A DNA stretch of 64,000 bases from JBBROS01 sp965213855 (GCA_965213855.1 CBDCAA010000008.1:434001-498000), one strand, 5' to 3'; positions 1 to 9,436 are shown, counted from the stretch's first letter. The notes: generated by a model from the sequence alone, not told the origin. Made by a program: numbers and translations.

Positions 1-403
1 AGCCGGCTACGACACCTTCATCGAGGAAGGGTCGGCAAACCTGTCGGGCGGCCAGCGCCAGCGCCTTGCGATCGCGCGGGCGGTGATCGCCAATCCCAAG
101 CTCATGATCCTGGACGAAGCGACCAGCGCGCTGGACCCCGAGAGCGAGGCCCTCGTCAACGCGAACCTGACCCGGCTGGGCAAGGGACGCACCATGGTGA
201 TCGTTTCCCACCGCCTGTCCTCGCTGATCGATTGCGACCAGATCCTGGTGATGGACAAGGGCTCAGTCGTGGACATGGCGCCACACCGTGTGCTGCTGGA
301 ACGCTGCTCGATCTACCGCACGTTATGGGCGCAACAGAACCGCCACATGGACCATGGCCGTCCGTCGGCGTCTCTCGTCCCCGTTTCAGCGCAAGGCGAC
401 TAG
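1..403 (+). CDS. Type I secretion ABC transporter, ATPase C-terminal part (5' truncated)
   Basis: This is the last ~133 codons of an ABC transporter; the frame is open through base 2 and the start lies outside the window. The ABC signature LSGGQRQRLAIARA (about bases 41-82), the Walker B strand LMILDEATSALD (about 104-139) and the switch histidine in VSHRLSS are intact, so the nucleotide-binding domain is probably active. The next gene, 81 bases on, is an HlyD-type membrane fusion protein. That pairing is the usual layout of a type I secretion inner-membrane complex of the HlyB/PrtD kind, which powers export of a C-terminally signalled protein directly across both membranes. The transmembrane and any peptidase-like N-terminal domain are not visible, so the subfamily cannot be set. 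The substrate is not identifiable here. Confidence 0.9.
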   Translation, partial: AGYDTFIEEGSANLSGGQRQRLAIARAVIANPKLMILDEATSALDPESEALVNANLTRLGKGRTMVIVSHRLSSLIDCDQILVMDKGSVVDMAPHRVLLERCSIYRTLWAQQNRHMDHGRPSASLVPVSAQGD

Positions 404-484
404 CCCGGTGGTGGAGCTCGTCCTTCTGCAACACGATCCCAACCCAGGCTGCGATACGCCGCCGCTCGCGCGAAACGGAGACCG

Positions 485-1885
485 ATGATGGCCGGATTGA
501 CCGTGCGTGGTGGTCGGCAGGTCGCGGCTCGAGACGATGCCGCCGCCCTCCCGTCCCTGCTGGATTTCCACTCGCCGACCGGCGCGCTTGGCGTGGCGCC
601 GGTCCTGTTCGCTGCGCGCGGCACGACGTGGGTGGTCTGCTCGCTGGTCGCGGCCTGCTTTGCCGCGGCCGGGCTGATCCCGATCGACAAGGTCGTGACG
701 GCGCAGGGCAAAGTGATCGCGGAGAACCCGACGAGCGTCATCCAGCCACTCGAGACGGCGATCGTGCGGAGCATCGACGTGCGCGAGGGCCAACTCGTCA
801 AACGGGGCGATCTGCTCGCCCGCCTCGACCCGACCTTCGCCACCGCCGACGCGGGGGCGCTGGAGGCCCAGGTCGACAGCTACCAGTCCGAGGTGGACCG
901 GCTGAACGCGGAGGCCGGCAGCCACCCTTACCGCCCCAGCGTGACCAACCAGAATACGCTCATGCAGTCGGCGATCTTCGCCCAGCGCAAGGCCGAAACC
1001 GAGTTCAAGCTGCAGAACTACGCCCAGAAGATCGCAAGCATCCAGTCCCAGATCCAGCGCGCGATGTCGGACGTCACCGCCTATAGTGGCCGGCTGCAGA
1101 TCGCGACCGAGGTCGAGTCCAAGCGGATCGAACTCGAGAAGGACAAAGTCGGCAGCGCGCTCAACCGCCTGTCCGCGACCGACAGCAAGCTCGAGGTGAT
1201 GCGCGGTATGGAGGGCGCGAAGGCGCAGGCCGTTCAGGGTGCGCGTGACCTCGCCGCGATGCAGGCCGAGCGGGACGGGTATGTGCAGAACCAGCAATCG
1301 GCGATCGGCAAGGACCTGACGGACGCCACCCGAAAGCTGAGCGACGCGCGGGAGAACCTCAACAAGGCCGTTCTTCGCCGAAGGCTCGTGGAGATGCGGG
1401 CCGAGCAGGACTCGATCGTCTTGAACGTGGCCAAGGTGTCGCCGGGATCGGTCCTGCAGTCTGGCGAGCAGCTCATGTCGCTGACCCCGGCCGACTCGCC
1501 GCTGGAGGTCGAGGTGAACATTCCGGGGGCCGATGCCGGGTTCGTCCGCCAGGGCGATCCGGTCACGATCAAGCTCGATGCATTCCCTTACACCCAGTAT
1601 GGCGGGGCGAGCGGTACGGTCCGGATCGTCAGCCCGGACAGCTTTACCACTAGCCCGGACGACAAAAAGCGGGGCGTGACACCTGGCGGCCCGCAATCCG
1701 GCCCGACCTTCTTCATCGGCCGGGTGACGATCGAAGAGACGAGCCTGCATGATACCCCGCCCGGGTTCCGCCTCCAGCCCGGCATGCCGGCGACCTTGGA
1801 CGTGAAGGTCGGCAAACGGACCGTCTTGGACTACATGCTCGGCCACGTGCTGCCCGTGGCCATGGATGGGATGCGCGAACCCTGA
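485..1885 (+). CDS. HlyD-family type I secretion adaptor (membrane fusion protein)
   Basis: This 466-residue protein bridges the inner-membrane ABC transporter and a TolC-like outer-membrane channel. The sequence shows a ~46-residue cytoplasmic N-terminus, one membrane helix (about residues 47-65), a lipoyl/barrel-sandwich half motif (about 90-118, with VREGQLVKRGDLLARLDP), a long charged region that should form the coiled-coil hairpin (about 125-335), and a C-terminal beta-barrel segment. Length and order match HlyD/PrtE/LapC-type adaptors. Two ATGs occur in tandem (485 and 488) behind a GGAG at 477-480; either may be used. It follows the ABC gene and overlaps the outermost possible start of the Sel1 gene. 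No outer-membrane factor is encoded in the window. Confidence 0.9.
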   Translation: MMAGLTVRGGRQVAARDDAAALPSLLDFHSPTGALGVAPVLFAARGTTWVVCSLVAACFAAAGLIPIDKVVTAQGKVIAENPTSVIQPLETAIVRSIDVREGQLVKRGDLLARLDPTFATADAGALEAQVDSYQSEVDRLNAEAGSHPYRPSVTNQNTLMQSAIFAQRKAETEFKLQNYAQKIASIQSQIQRAMSDVTAYSGRLQIATEVESKRIELEKDKVGSALNRLSATDSKLEVMRGMEGAKAQAVQGARDLAAMQAERDGYVQNQQSAIGKDLTDATRKLSDARENLNKAVLRRRLVEMRAEQDSIVLNVAKVSPGSVLQSGEQLMSLTPADSPLEVEVNIPGADAGFVRQGDPVTIKLDAFPYTQYGGASGTVRIVSPDSFTTSPDDKKRGVTPGGPQSGPTFFIGRVTIEETSLHDTPPGFRLQPGMPATLDVKVGKRTVLDYMLGHVLPVAMDGMREP

Positions 1886-1913
1886 TGCGGCCACAGCGGG
1901 CGCGGAGTCGGCT

Positions 1914-3719
1914 ATGGCCGGGCTGATCACTCGCTTTGGCGATGCGCTCTTGCCCGGCCGCGCGCTTCGGCGCGCGCTGTCCGACGCTACCCATGGCAAG
2001 CTGAACGAGGCGTTCCCCTCCCTCGCGAAAGCCGCCAAGAAGGGAAATGTGCGGGCTCAGTTCTGGGTCGGGAAGGCCTATCTCGAAGGCCGCGGCGTCC
2101 CACAAAGCCGGGTGTCGGCGATGCAATGGCTGCACCGTGCCGCGGCCGCGAACGACACCGAGGCCATGGCAGTGCTGGCGGCCTTGTTCCTGACCGGGGC
2201 TGCCAAGGGGGAGGCGACCGGGACCGTCTCGGTGTTCGCAGACGGCGGGCGGTCGGAACCCGACTTCGGGGAGGCGTACCGCTGGGCCCTGCCGGCCGCC
2301 CGGGCCGGCTCGGGCGACGCGCAGGCGCTGGTCGGCTACCTGCTCACCTCTGGCCCGGAAAGCATGCGTGACATCCCGGCGGCCCTCGATTGGTATCGCA
2401 GGTCTGCCGCCGCCGGTTGCCCACAGGGCTCGATGGGCTACGCCCTGGCGATACTCCGAGACGCGAAAGATGAAACGGAGCGAGCGCCTGCCGCGATCGA
2501 GATGACCAAAGCGGCCGACGCCGGCCTGCCGCTCGGCATCTATCTGCTCGGCACCATGAAGGAGAGCGGCATCGGGATCGAGCGTGACGTCGCCGGCGCC
2601 TCGCGGCTGTATGAACGTGCGGCCGGCATGGGCCTGCGCCAGGGTGCCGCGCGTTGGGGCTTGGCGATGCTGGAGGGGCGCGGCGTTCCAAAGGACGTCG
2701 TCAAGGGTGAGAGTTGGTTGCGAAAAGCCGCGCTGGCCGGCGATGCGGAAGCTGCGGCGATGGTCGGCGACCTCTACACCAAGGGGGGGGACCTGCCGCC
2801 CAACTATGCCGAGGCGGCGCTGTGGTACACTCGCGCGGCCGAGGAGGGCCACGCCATGGCTGCCCGGGCGCTCGCCATGCTGTATTTGACCGGCGCCGGA
2901 CTCGCGCGTGACCCCGACGAGGCGGCGAAATGGTTCCGGATCTCGGCCGAACGGGGTGACGCCGAGGCGCGCGGCAGCCTGGCCCAACTCGTGCTGCGGG
3001 GGGCCGGGAAGGAGGAGGACCGAGTCCGCACCCGGGAATGGTTCGAAGAGGCGGCGCGACGGGGCGATCTGGTTGCTGCCTTCAATTTCGGCGTGTGCCT
3101 CGCTGAAGGCGTGGGCGTCGAGAGGGACGAGGCAATGGCGGCCGAATGGCTGCGCCGTGCCGCCGATGGGGTTGTCAACGCCCAGTTCTGGTATGGCCGT
3201 ATGCTTGCCGAGGGCCGCGGCGTCGACGCGAACGCCGTCGAGGGCCGGCACTGGATCCAGCGCGCGGCCGAAGCCGGTATGCCCGATGCCCAGGTGATGC
3301 TGGGTGAGATGATGGTGAACGGCCGGGGCGGGCCGCGCGACCATGCCGGCGCGCTCTCGTTATTCGAGAAGGCGGCGCAGAAGGACCATACCGGCGCGCA
3401 GTTCGCCATGGGCGCGCTGCTGGGCGGCGGCCATGACGTGCCGCAGGATCGGCCGGCAGCGCAAACCTGGTTCGAGAAGGCGGCGGCCAAGAACCATCCG
3501 TTCGCCTTGTTGATGCTCGGACGCTACCTGGTCCGTAACCTGGGCGGCACGCAGGATTTCGCCCGCGGCCGGGCGGCGCTGCTCGGCGCGCAAAAGGCCG
3601 GCCTGGCCGAAGCCGCCGGGGACCTCGCCGCGCTCGATCAGATGCTTGCCGCACGCGCCGTCCCCCCGCCCGTGCACGCGCTGGCGCGCCCGACCGGGCA
3701 GCCCGTGCCCGCGGCGTAA
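1914..3719 (+). CDS. Sel1-like repeat protein
   Basis: The protein of about 601 residues is built almost entirely of Sel1-type alpha/alpha repeats; I count about 14 (consensus seen: A..LG..YL.GRGV..D...A..WLRRAA..G). Examples are AYLEGRGVPQSRVSAMQWL and LAEGRGVDANAVEGRHWI. Sel1 proteins act as protein-protein scaffolds, often in secretion, stress or envelope assembly. No signal peptide or membrane helix is evident. The frame is also open from an ATG at 1866, inside the adaptor gene, but the ATG at 1914 has GGAG at 1904-1907 with 6-base spacing and is preferred. Its position directly after a type I secretion adaptor suggests, by inference only, a role in assembling or regulating that export or glycosylation machinery. 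Confidence 0.85.
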   Translation: MAGLITRFGDALLPGRALRRALSDATHGKLNEAFPSLAKAAKKGNVRAQFWVGKAYLEGRGVPQSRVSAMQWLHRAAAANDTEAMAVLAALFLTGAAKGEATGTVSVFADGGRSEPDFGEAYRWALPAARAGSGDAQALVGYLLTSGPESMRDIPAALDWYRRSAAAGCPQGSMGYALAILRDAKDETERAPAAIEMTKAADAGLPLGIYLLGTMKESGIGIERDVAGASRLYERAAGMGLRQGAARWGLAMLEGRGVPKDVVKGESWLRKAALAGDAEAAAMVGDLYTKGGDLPPNYAEAALWYTRAAEEGHAMAARALAMLYLTGAGLARDPDEAAKWFRISAERGDAEARGSLAQLVLRGAGKEEDRVRTREWFEEAARRGDLVAAFNFGVCLAEGVGVERDEAMAAEWLRRAADGVVNAQFWYGRMLAEGRGVDANAVEGRHWIQRAAEAGMPDAQVMLGEMMVNGRGGPRDHAGALSLFEKAAQKDHTGAQFAMGALLGGGHDVPQDRPAAQTWFEKAAAKNHPFALLMLGRYLVRNLGGTQDFARGRAALLGAQKAGLAEAAGDLAALDQMLAARAVPPPVHALARPTGQPVPAA

Positions 3720-3761
3720 GCTGGCCGCTCCCTCATCCGGCCCCTGAGGAATCGCAAACCC

Positions 3762-6608
3762 GTGTTGGCGGGCACGCACCCCGCGGAGGCCCTCGTTCAC
3801 CAGGCCTTCCGCCGCGGCCGGACCGAGCCGGACCCGGCAATCGCGCTGACATGGCTGGACCGTGCGCACCGCCTGGCCCCGAACGACGCGGCCATCGCGC
3901 TCGCCCTCGCCAGTGCGCGATTGCAGGCTGGCGCTTTCGCTGCCGCGGCCGCCTTGTTCCAGCAGGTTGCCGAGCGCACCGGCTCGCCCGAAGCCTGGGT
4001 CGGCCTCGGCACTTGCGCGCACCGGCTCGGCCGAACGCAGGAGGCCCGCCATAGCGCCGCGGCGGCACTCCGGTGCAGCGTTCCCCAAACCGCCCTCATC
4101 ACCCTCGCCGATGCGGTCGCAGACGCGTGGTGCGGCCTGACCACCGATGGCGTGCTGATCCTGAGCGCGCCAGCCATCAAGGTGGCGTTGGATGGCGTCC
4201 CGCTCCCAGCCCGGCGCAATGCCCGCCGGATCAGCTTGCCCCCAACCTGGCGCACCGCGGGTGAGTTGGCAGTGTACGGCGAGTCGGGTCCCATGCTCGG
4301 CAGCCCGCTGCCGGTCCGCCCATTCACCGTGCTCGAAGGCCTGGCCGAAGCCCGGGCCGGGGGCATCGCCGGCTGGGCCTGGTACCCGGCCGACCCCAGC
4401 CGCACCCCGCGCGTAACGGCCACCGGTCCGCTGAGCCAGCGCATGGTGCTCCTCACCACCCCAGCGACGGACGTCCAGCTCCTGCGGCCCCTGGCCCGGC
4501 CCTGCCGTCTCATGCTCACGGCCGCCGACGTCGCGGCACTTGGCGAACCGGTGTCCTTAACCGGTCCGGATGGCCGCGACCTCCTCGGCAGCCCGCTCGA
4601 GCCGGGCCTCGAAGCGCGTGCAGCCGGAGGAGTCGACCGCGCGCGCTTCTCCCCCGTCTGGGCCGACGTCGTCGTCCCGCCACCGACGCAGCGGCTCGAC
4701 GGCCGGCCGGCGGCGTCCGTCGTGATCCCCGTCTATCGTGGCGCCGCCGAGACGCTCGCGTGCATCGCGTCCGTCCTCGCCGGCACGCCCCGCGGTGTCC
4801 GGATCGTCGTCGTGGATGACGCATCACCTGACCGCGCGCTCGCTGCCGCACTCGATCGCCTTGCCCGCCGCGGCCGCATCACCCTGATCCGGTTGCCGCA
4901 CAATCGCGGCTTTCCAGGTGCGGCCAACGCCGGTCTCCTGGCTTGCGCCGGACAGGATGCGGTGCTGCTCAACAGCGACACGCTCGTGCCGCCCGGCTGG
5001 CTCGACCGTCTCCGCAATGCGGCCTACGGCGCGCCTGCCGTCGCAACCGTGACGCCGCTCACCAACGACGGCACGATCCTCGGCTACCCGGATCCGGGTG
5101 GTCCAAACCCGATGCCCGGCCTCGCCGCCACCATTGCGCTGGACCGGTTGGTGCAGCGGGCCAATGCGGGGCAGACGGCCGAGGTCCCGGTCGGGGTTGG
5201 GTTCTGCCTTTATATCCGCCGGGCCGCGCTGGATGCCGCCGGCCCGCTGCGTGAGGACCTGTTCGCCCAAGGCTACGGTGAGGAGAACGATTTCTGCCTG
5301 CGGGCACGCCATCACGGGTTCCACCATATCGCCGCGCTCGACGTGTTCGTCGCCCATGCCGGCGCGACTTCGTTCGGCGGCGCCCGCGAGCACCTGGCCC
5401 GCCGCAACGCCTCGATCCTCGAGCGTCTGCATCCCGGGTATGGGGCGCTCATCGACCGTACCGTCGCGAATGATCCGCTCCACTCAGCCCGGCGGCGCAT
5501 CGACCTCCTGCGCTGGGCCGCCGCGCGGCGGGCAGGGGCCGTCATCCTGGTCACGCACGGCAGAGGCGGCGGCGTCGAGCGGGTCGTGCACGAGCGTGCC
5601 GCCGCGGTTGCCCGCGATGGCCTGCGCCCCATCGTTCTCCGTCCCGCACCGGGCGGCCTTCGCGTGGAGGCGCCCGGCGGCGAACCGTTCCCAAACCTGC
5701 GGTTCGACATGCCGGCCGGCCTGCCTGCCCTCGTCCGCCTGCTGCGCGCCGATCGTCCCCGCACGGTCGAATTGCATCATCTTCTCGGGCACCACCCCGC
5801 CGTCGCCGGGCTCGCTCGGCTACTCCGCGTGGAGGCCGTCAGCGTCGTCCACGATTACGCGCGCTTCTGTGCCCGGATCGCCCTGGTCGGCGCTGAAAGC
5901 CGATACTGTGGCGAGCCTGACGTGACCGGCTGCGAGGCCTGCATCGCCGACCTCGGCAGCCTGCTCGAAGACGATACGTCCGTGCCCGACCTGATCGCCC
6001 GGTCAGCAAGCGAACTGCGCGGCGCCGACCGGGTACTGGCACCGTCCGACGATGCGGCGACCCGCATCGGGCGGCACTTCCCCGGCCTCCTACCCGAAAC
6101 GCTGCCGTGGGAGGATGACGCGCGCCTGCCCCCGCTGGCGCCCGCGCCCCGGCGCGGCCCCGTCCGGATCGTCGTCGTCGGCGCCATCGGGATCGAGAAG
6201 GGCTTCGAGGTCCTGCTCGCCTGCGCGCGAGACGCGCGGGCGCGCAGCCTGCCGATCGAGTTCGTCGTCGCAGGCTACACCTGCGATGACAAGCGGCTTT
6301 TGGCGTCCGGCCCGGTCCATATCACCGGCAAGTATGCGGAGACGGAGGCGACCGAACTCATCCGCGCGCAGCAGGCCCAGATCGCCTTCCTCCCCTCCAT
6401 CTGGCCCGAGACATGGTGCTTCGCGCTCAGCCGCGCATGGCAGGCCGGCCTGCCCGCGGCGGTGTTCGATCTCGGCGCGCCCGCCGCGCGGGTGCGCCGA
6501 ACCGGGCGCGGCTGGGTGTTGCCGTTCGGCCTCCCGGCTCGGCCGTTGAACGACACCTTGCTCCGGCTTGCGCCCAGCCGGCCCGCGTCGCAATGTCCGG
6601 CGCCCTAA
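3762..6608 (+). CDS. Bifunctional glycosyltransferase: TPR-like N-terminus, GT2 domain, GT4-like C-terminal domain
   Basis: The 948-residue protein has three parts. Residues 1-110 are helical TPR-like repeats. A GT-A (GT2 family) domain starts near 316 with VVIPVYRGAAETLACI, followed by the nucleotide-binding VVDDASPD and an LLNSDTLVPPGW DxD-like site. A C-terminal GT-B/GT4-like half (about 590-945) contains VTHGRGGGVERVV and VVVGAIGIEKGFEVLL, with the late loop LPSIWPETWCFALSRAW. Such fusions build O-antigen, S-layer or flagellin glycans by adding successive sugars. The start is GTG at 3762 behind TGAGGA (3745-3750). A Cys cluster (CGEPDVTGCEAC) between the GT4 subdomains is typical of this family. 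Downstream lie a possible ligand protein and another glycosyltransferase. The substrate is unknown. Confidence 0.85.
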   Translation: MLAGTHPAEALVHQAFRRGRTEPDPAIALTWLDRAHRLAPNDAAIALALASARLQAGAFAAAAALFQQVAERTGSPEAWVGLGTCAHRLGRTQEARHSAAAALRCSVPQTALITLADAVADAWCGLTTDGVLILSAPAIKVALDGVPLPARRNARRISLPPTWRTAGELAVYGESGPMLGSPLPVRPFTVLEGLAEARAGGIAGWAWYPADPSRTPRVTATGPLSQRMVLLTTPATDVQLLRPLARPCRLMLTAADVAALGEPVSLTGPDGRDLLGSPLEPGLEARAAGGVDRARFSPVWADVVVPPPTQRLDGRPAASVVIPVYRGAAETLACIASVLAGTPRGVRIVVVDDASPDRALAAALDRLARRGRITLIRLPHNRGFPGAANAGLLACAGQDAVLLNSDTLVPPGWLDRLRNAAYGAPAVATVTPLTNDGTILGYPDPGGPNPMPGLAATIALDRLVQRANAGQTAEVPVGVGFCLYIRRAALDAAGPLREDLFAQGYGEENDFCLRARHHGFHHIAALDVFVAHAGATSFGGAREHLARRNASILERLHPGYGALIDRTVANDPLHSARRRIDLLRWAAARRAGAVILVTHGRGGGVERVVHERAAAVARDGLRPIVLRPAPGGLRVEAPGGEPFPNLRFDMPAGLPALVRLLRADRPRTVELHHLLGHHPAVAGLARLLRVEAVSVVHDYARFCARIALVGAESRYCGEPDVTGCEACIADLGSLLEDDTSVPDLIARSASELRGADRVLAPSDDAATRIGRHFPGLLPETLPWEDDARLPPLAPAPRRGPVRIVVVGAIGIEKGFEVLLACARDARARSLPIEFVVAGYTCDDKRLLASGPVHITGKYAETEATELIRAQQAQIAFLPSIWPETWCFALSRAWQAGLPAAVFDLGAPAARVRRTGRGWVLPFGLPARPLNDTLLRLAPSRPASQCPAP

Positions 6609-6632
6609 CCGACTGACCTGCACGAGATTCGC

Positions 6633-7706
6633 ATGCCCGACAGCGACGTATCGAAGCTGAACAACCTGATCGCTGAGCTCAAGGTCTCCGGCCACACCAT
6701 GGCGCTCGAGCCGGGCCTGTATTGCGTGTTCAGCCCGCCCGGCAGCGCGGCCCAGTCGGCCGAGACCGGGCTGCCCGCGGTGCGCATCGGGGCCGGGCCG
6801 GGCCGGGCCACGGGCCGGGTCGATATCGTCGGCCTGCACGAGGATGGATGGATCGGGCCAGAGTCGGCGACGCTCATCCGGGTCGAGGACGCGCGGTCGA
6901 ACGTGCTCGTGACCGTGTACCAGGCCAAGGACAGCCGGGCCGACGCGCCACAAATCCAGGTCGTCCGCCTGTCCGGAGAGGCGGTCGCCCCTGCCGCGGG
7001 CGAGCCGGCGCAGGTGCCGGGCCCGGCGGTCAGCCTGGCGGTTCCGGCCCAGCCGCGCACGCCGAAGAACGTCAACGTCGTCGCCCACATCTACGGTCTG
7101 GGCGACGTGGGCGGCGACCTGGGCGCCTGGATGGGCGAACGCGGCAGCAAGCGCTGGATCGAGGGCTTCGCGGTGGCGCCGGTGGGCGGCGTGCCGCCGG
7201 CCGACCTCGAATACCAGGCCGTGCTGGGGCGTGGCTGGCTGAGCCCATGGTCTGCGGGCGGACAGTTCTGCGGCAGCCGGAGCATGGCCTTGCCAATCCT
7301 TGGCCTGCGCGTCCGCCTGCGCGGCGCGTCGGCCGAAACGCACCGGGTCGTGCTCTCGGCGACATTCGTGGACGGGTCCGAGGTTGGCCCCGTCTCGGAT
7401 GGCGACCCGTGCGAGGCGGCAAGCCTGGCCGCCTTGGAGGCGTTCCATCTGGCGTTCGAGCCCGTTGCCGGAGCGTCGACAGCGCCCAAGGCTGCCGCCC
7501 GCCGCTCGGTGCCGGCCGCATCGCCGCCGGCCGGAGCCAAGCGGGGCGGCAAGACGGTGCCGCCAGCCCCCGTCAAGGCGTCCCGATCGACGACCCTGGC
7601 CAAGGCGAAGGCCATGGTGGCGACGATCCCGCCGCCGGCAGAGAAGGCCGCACCGGCAAGGGCTGCAAAACAAAAACCGGCTCCGGCGCCCAAGCGTTCG
7701 CGATAG
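6633..7706 (+). CDS. Hypothetical protein with a hydrophobic-W (Clostridial Hw)-like segment and a basic Ala/Pro/Lys tail
   Basis: I do not recognise a characterised family for this 357-residue protein. Residues about 150-245 contain a beta-rich segment resembling the 'hydrophobic W' repeat: IEGFAVAP, then LEYQAVLGRGWLSPWSAGG and a following ILGLRVRLRG. The Y-x-A-x(5)-GW-x(2)-W-x(2)-GG pattern with a trailing G-L-x-V-x-L is the reason for the suggestion. The last ~70 residues are almost pure Ala, Pro, Lys and Arg, ending APKRSR, and look disordered and strongly positive. No signal peptide or membrane helix is seen. It sits between two glycosyltransferases, with 24 bases before it and 28 after. 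A carbohydrate-binding or scaffolding role is inference. Confidence 0.6.
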   Translation: MPDSDVSKLNNLIAELKVSGHTMALEPGLYCVFSPPGSAAQSAETGLPAVRIGAGPGRATGRVDIVGLHEDGWIGPESATLIRVEDARSNVLVTVYQAKDSRADAPQIQVVRLSGEAVAPAAGEPAQVPGPAVSLAVPAQPRTPKNVNVVAHIYGLGDVGGDLGAWMGERGSKRWIEGFAVAPVGGVPPADLEYQAVLGRGWLSPWSAGGQFCGSRSMALPILGLRVRLRGASAETHRVVLSATFVDGSEVGPVSDGDPCEAASLAALEAFHLAFEPVAGASTAPKAAARRSVPAASPPAGAKRGGKTVPPAPVKASRSTTLAKAKAMVATIPPPAEKAAPARAAKQKPAPAPKRSR

Positions 7707-7734
7707 GCGGAACCCGCAAAAGGCGGCCGCGGCG

Positions 7735-8961
7735 TTGAACTATTTGTTTGTCCACCAGAACTTCCCTGGCCAGTTCCTCCATCTCATCAAGTCGCTGGTG
7801 AAATCGGCCGACAACCACGTCGTCTTCATCACCACGCCGAACGACAACCGCATCCCCGGCGTGCGCATCTTCTGCTACCCCAAGCCGCAGCCGAGCCCCG
7901 GCATCCTTGACGATGCCGTGGAGTTCGAGATGATGGCCCGCCGGGCCCGCGCCGTCGAACTGGTCGGGCAGCAGCTGCTGGCCCTCGGCTACGTGCCGGA
8001 CATCATCATCGGGCACCACGGCTGGGGAGAGATGCTGAACCTGAAGGACGTCTGGCCGGGCGTGCCGGTGCTTGGCTACTTCGAGTTCTTCTACCACGAC
8101 AGCGGGGTCGACACAGGCTTCGACCCTGAGTTCCCGGTGCGGCCCGGCAGCCTCTCGCGGGTTCGGGTCAAGAACGCGACGAACCTTTTGGCGCTCAGCA
8201 ATCCCGGCCACGGGCAAACGCCGACGCGGTTCCAGCACTCGACCTACCCAGCCTGGGCACGGGAGCGCATCACCGTGCTGCCCGAGGGGGTGGACCTGGC
8301 GGTCTGCCGGCCGAAGCCCGCCGCGCGCCGCCGGCCGCTGGACCTTGCAGGGTTCCGGATCGAGCCGACCGACACGCTCATCACCTACGTCGCGCGTGAC
8401 CTCGAGCCGTATCGCGGCTTCCATACCATGATGCGGGCGCTGCCCCGCATCCAGCGCCTGCGCGGGGACGTGAAAGTCGTCATGGTCGGTGGCGACGGCG
8501 TGAGCTATGGCGGGCGATTGCCGGAGGGCGCGACGTGGCGCGAGCTCTTGCTGCAGGAGGTTGGCGGCGTCATCGATCATGCCCGGGTGCATTTTCCCGG
8601 GCGTGTTCCGTACGACCAGTTCCTGGCGCTGCTGCAGCGGTCCGACGTGCACGTCTATCTGACCTATCCGTTCGTGCTGGGCTGGAGCCTGCGCGAGGCG
8701 CTCGCATGCGGCTGCGCCATCGTGGCGAGCAGGACCGCGCCCGTGCGCGAGTTTATCTCCGACGGCGAGAACGCGCGGCTGGTCGACTTTCCCGATCCCG
8801 CCGCGCTGGCCGCCGGCGTCGCGGAGGTGCTGGACGACCCGGCGCTGGCCCGGCGCTTGCGGGACGGCGCCAAAGCCTCGGCCGAGGCCAATTTCGGCAT
8901 GGCCCGCTATCTCTCCGCATACCGCGCGCTGATCCGCCATGTGATCGACGCGCGGGGGTAG
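7735..8961 (+). CDS. Glycosyltransferase family 4 protein
   Basis: This is a GT-B fold glycosyltransferase of about 408 residues, probably adding a sugar from a nucleotide donor to a surface polysaccharide or glycoprotein. The family N-terminus NYLFVHQNFPGQFLHLIK fixes the start at TTG 7735, although the frame is open further upstream inside the preceding gene. The C-terminal donor-binding domain has YVARDLEPYRGFHTMMRALP, FPGRVPYDQFLALLQRSDVH and the E-x7-E loop region LGWSLREALACGCAIVAS. Ribosome binding is weak (AAAGG about 13 bases upstream), so translation may be coupled to the gene before it. It belongs with the GT2/GT4 fusion upstream. Confidence 0.85.
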   Translation: MNYLFVHQNFPGQFLHLIKSLVKSADNHVVFITTPNDNRIPGVRIFCYPKPQPSPGILDDAVEFEMMARRARAVELVGQQLLALGYVPDIIIGHHGWGEMLNLKDVWPGVPVLGYFEFFYHDSGVDTGFDPEFPVRPGSLSRVRVKNATNLLALSNPGHGQTPTRFQHSTYPAWARERITVLPEGVDLAVCRPKPAARRRPLDLAGFRIEPTDTLITYVARDLEPYRGFHTMMRALPRIQRLRGDVKVVMVGGDGVSYGGRLPEGATWRELLLQEVGGVIDHARVHFPGRVPYDQFLALLQRSDVHVYLTYPFVLGWSLREALACGCAIVASRTAPVREFISDGENARLVDFPDPAALAAGVAEVLDDPALARRLRDGAKASAEANFGMARYLSAYRALIRHVIDARG

Positions 8962-9022
8962 GTTTGTGCCGCGGTCAGGGCTGGGGCACCTTGCGCCGGC
9001 AATTGCACCGAGGATGACGACG

Positions 9023-9433
9023 ATGGTCGAGAACGTGGCCCCGCCCGAGGCCTGGGAGGTTCTGCGGACAGACCCGTCCGCACGTTTGGTGGACGTGCGG
9101 ACGAACGCGGAATGGGCCTATGTCGGCCTGCCCGACCTGACCGAGGCCGGGCAGGACCCGGTGCTCATCCCATGGCAGATGTTCCCGACGATGCAGGTCA
9201 ACACGGAATTCCTGTCGCACATGCAACAGGCGGGCCTCACGCCGGAGCACAAGATCTACTTCCTGTGCCGCAGCGGTGTCCGCAGCACCGCGGCGGCGCA
9301 GGCTGCACAGGCTGCTGGCTTCCCGCACGCATTCAACATCGCCGATGGCTTCGAAGGCCCGCCTGACGGCGATGGGCACCGTGGCACCGTCGCGGGCTGG
9401 AAGGCGGACGGACTGCCCTGGCGCCAACGCTGA
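9023..9433 (+). CDS. Rhodanese-like domain protein
   Basis: This single-domain rhodanese of about 136 residues probably transfers sulfane sulfur or acts as a thiol carrier in the cytoplasm. The CDC25/rhodanese signatures are clear: LVDVRTNAEWAYVGLPDL early, and the active-site loop with catalytic cysteine CRSGVRS after KIYFL. The C-terminus GWKADGLPWRQ is typical of small alphaproteobacterial rhodaneses. The frame is open from a GTG at 8966 and an ATG at 9014, but the ATG at 9023 has GAGG (9010-9013) nine bases upstream and is preferred. It is the last gene of the forward block and converges on a DUF2272 gene with only three bases between stops. The sulfur acceptor is unknown. Confidence 0.85.
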   Translation: MVENVAPPEAWEVLRTDPSARLVDVRTNAEWAYVGLPDLTEAGQDPVLIPWQMFPTMQVNTEFLSHMQQAGLTPEHKIYFLCRSGVRSTAAAQAAQAAGFPHAFNIADGFEGPPDGDGHRGTVAGWKADGLPWRQR

Positions 9434-9436
9434 CCG

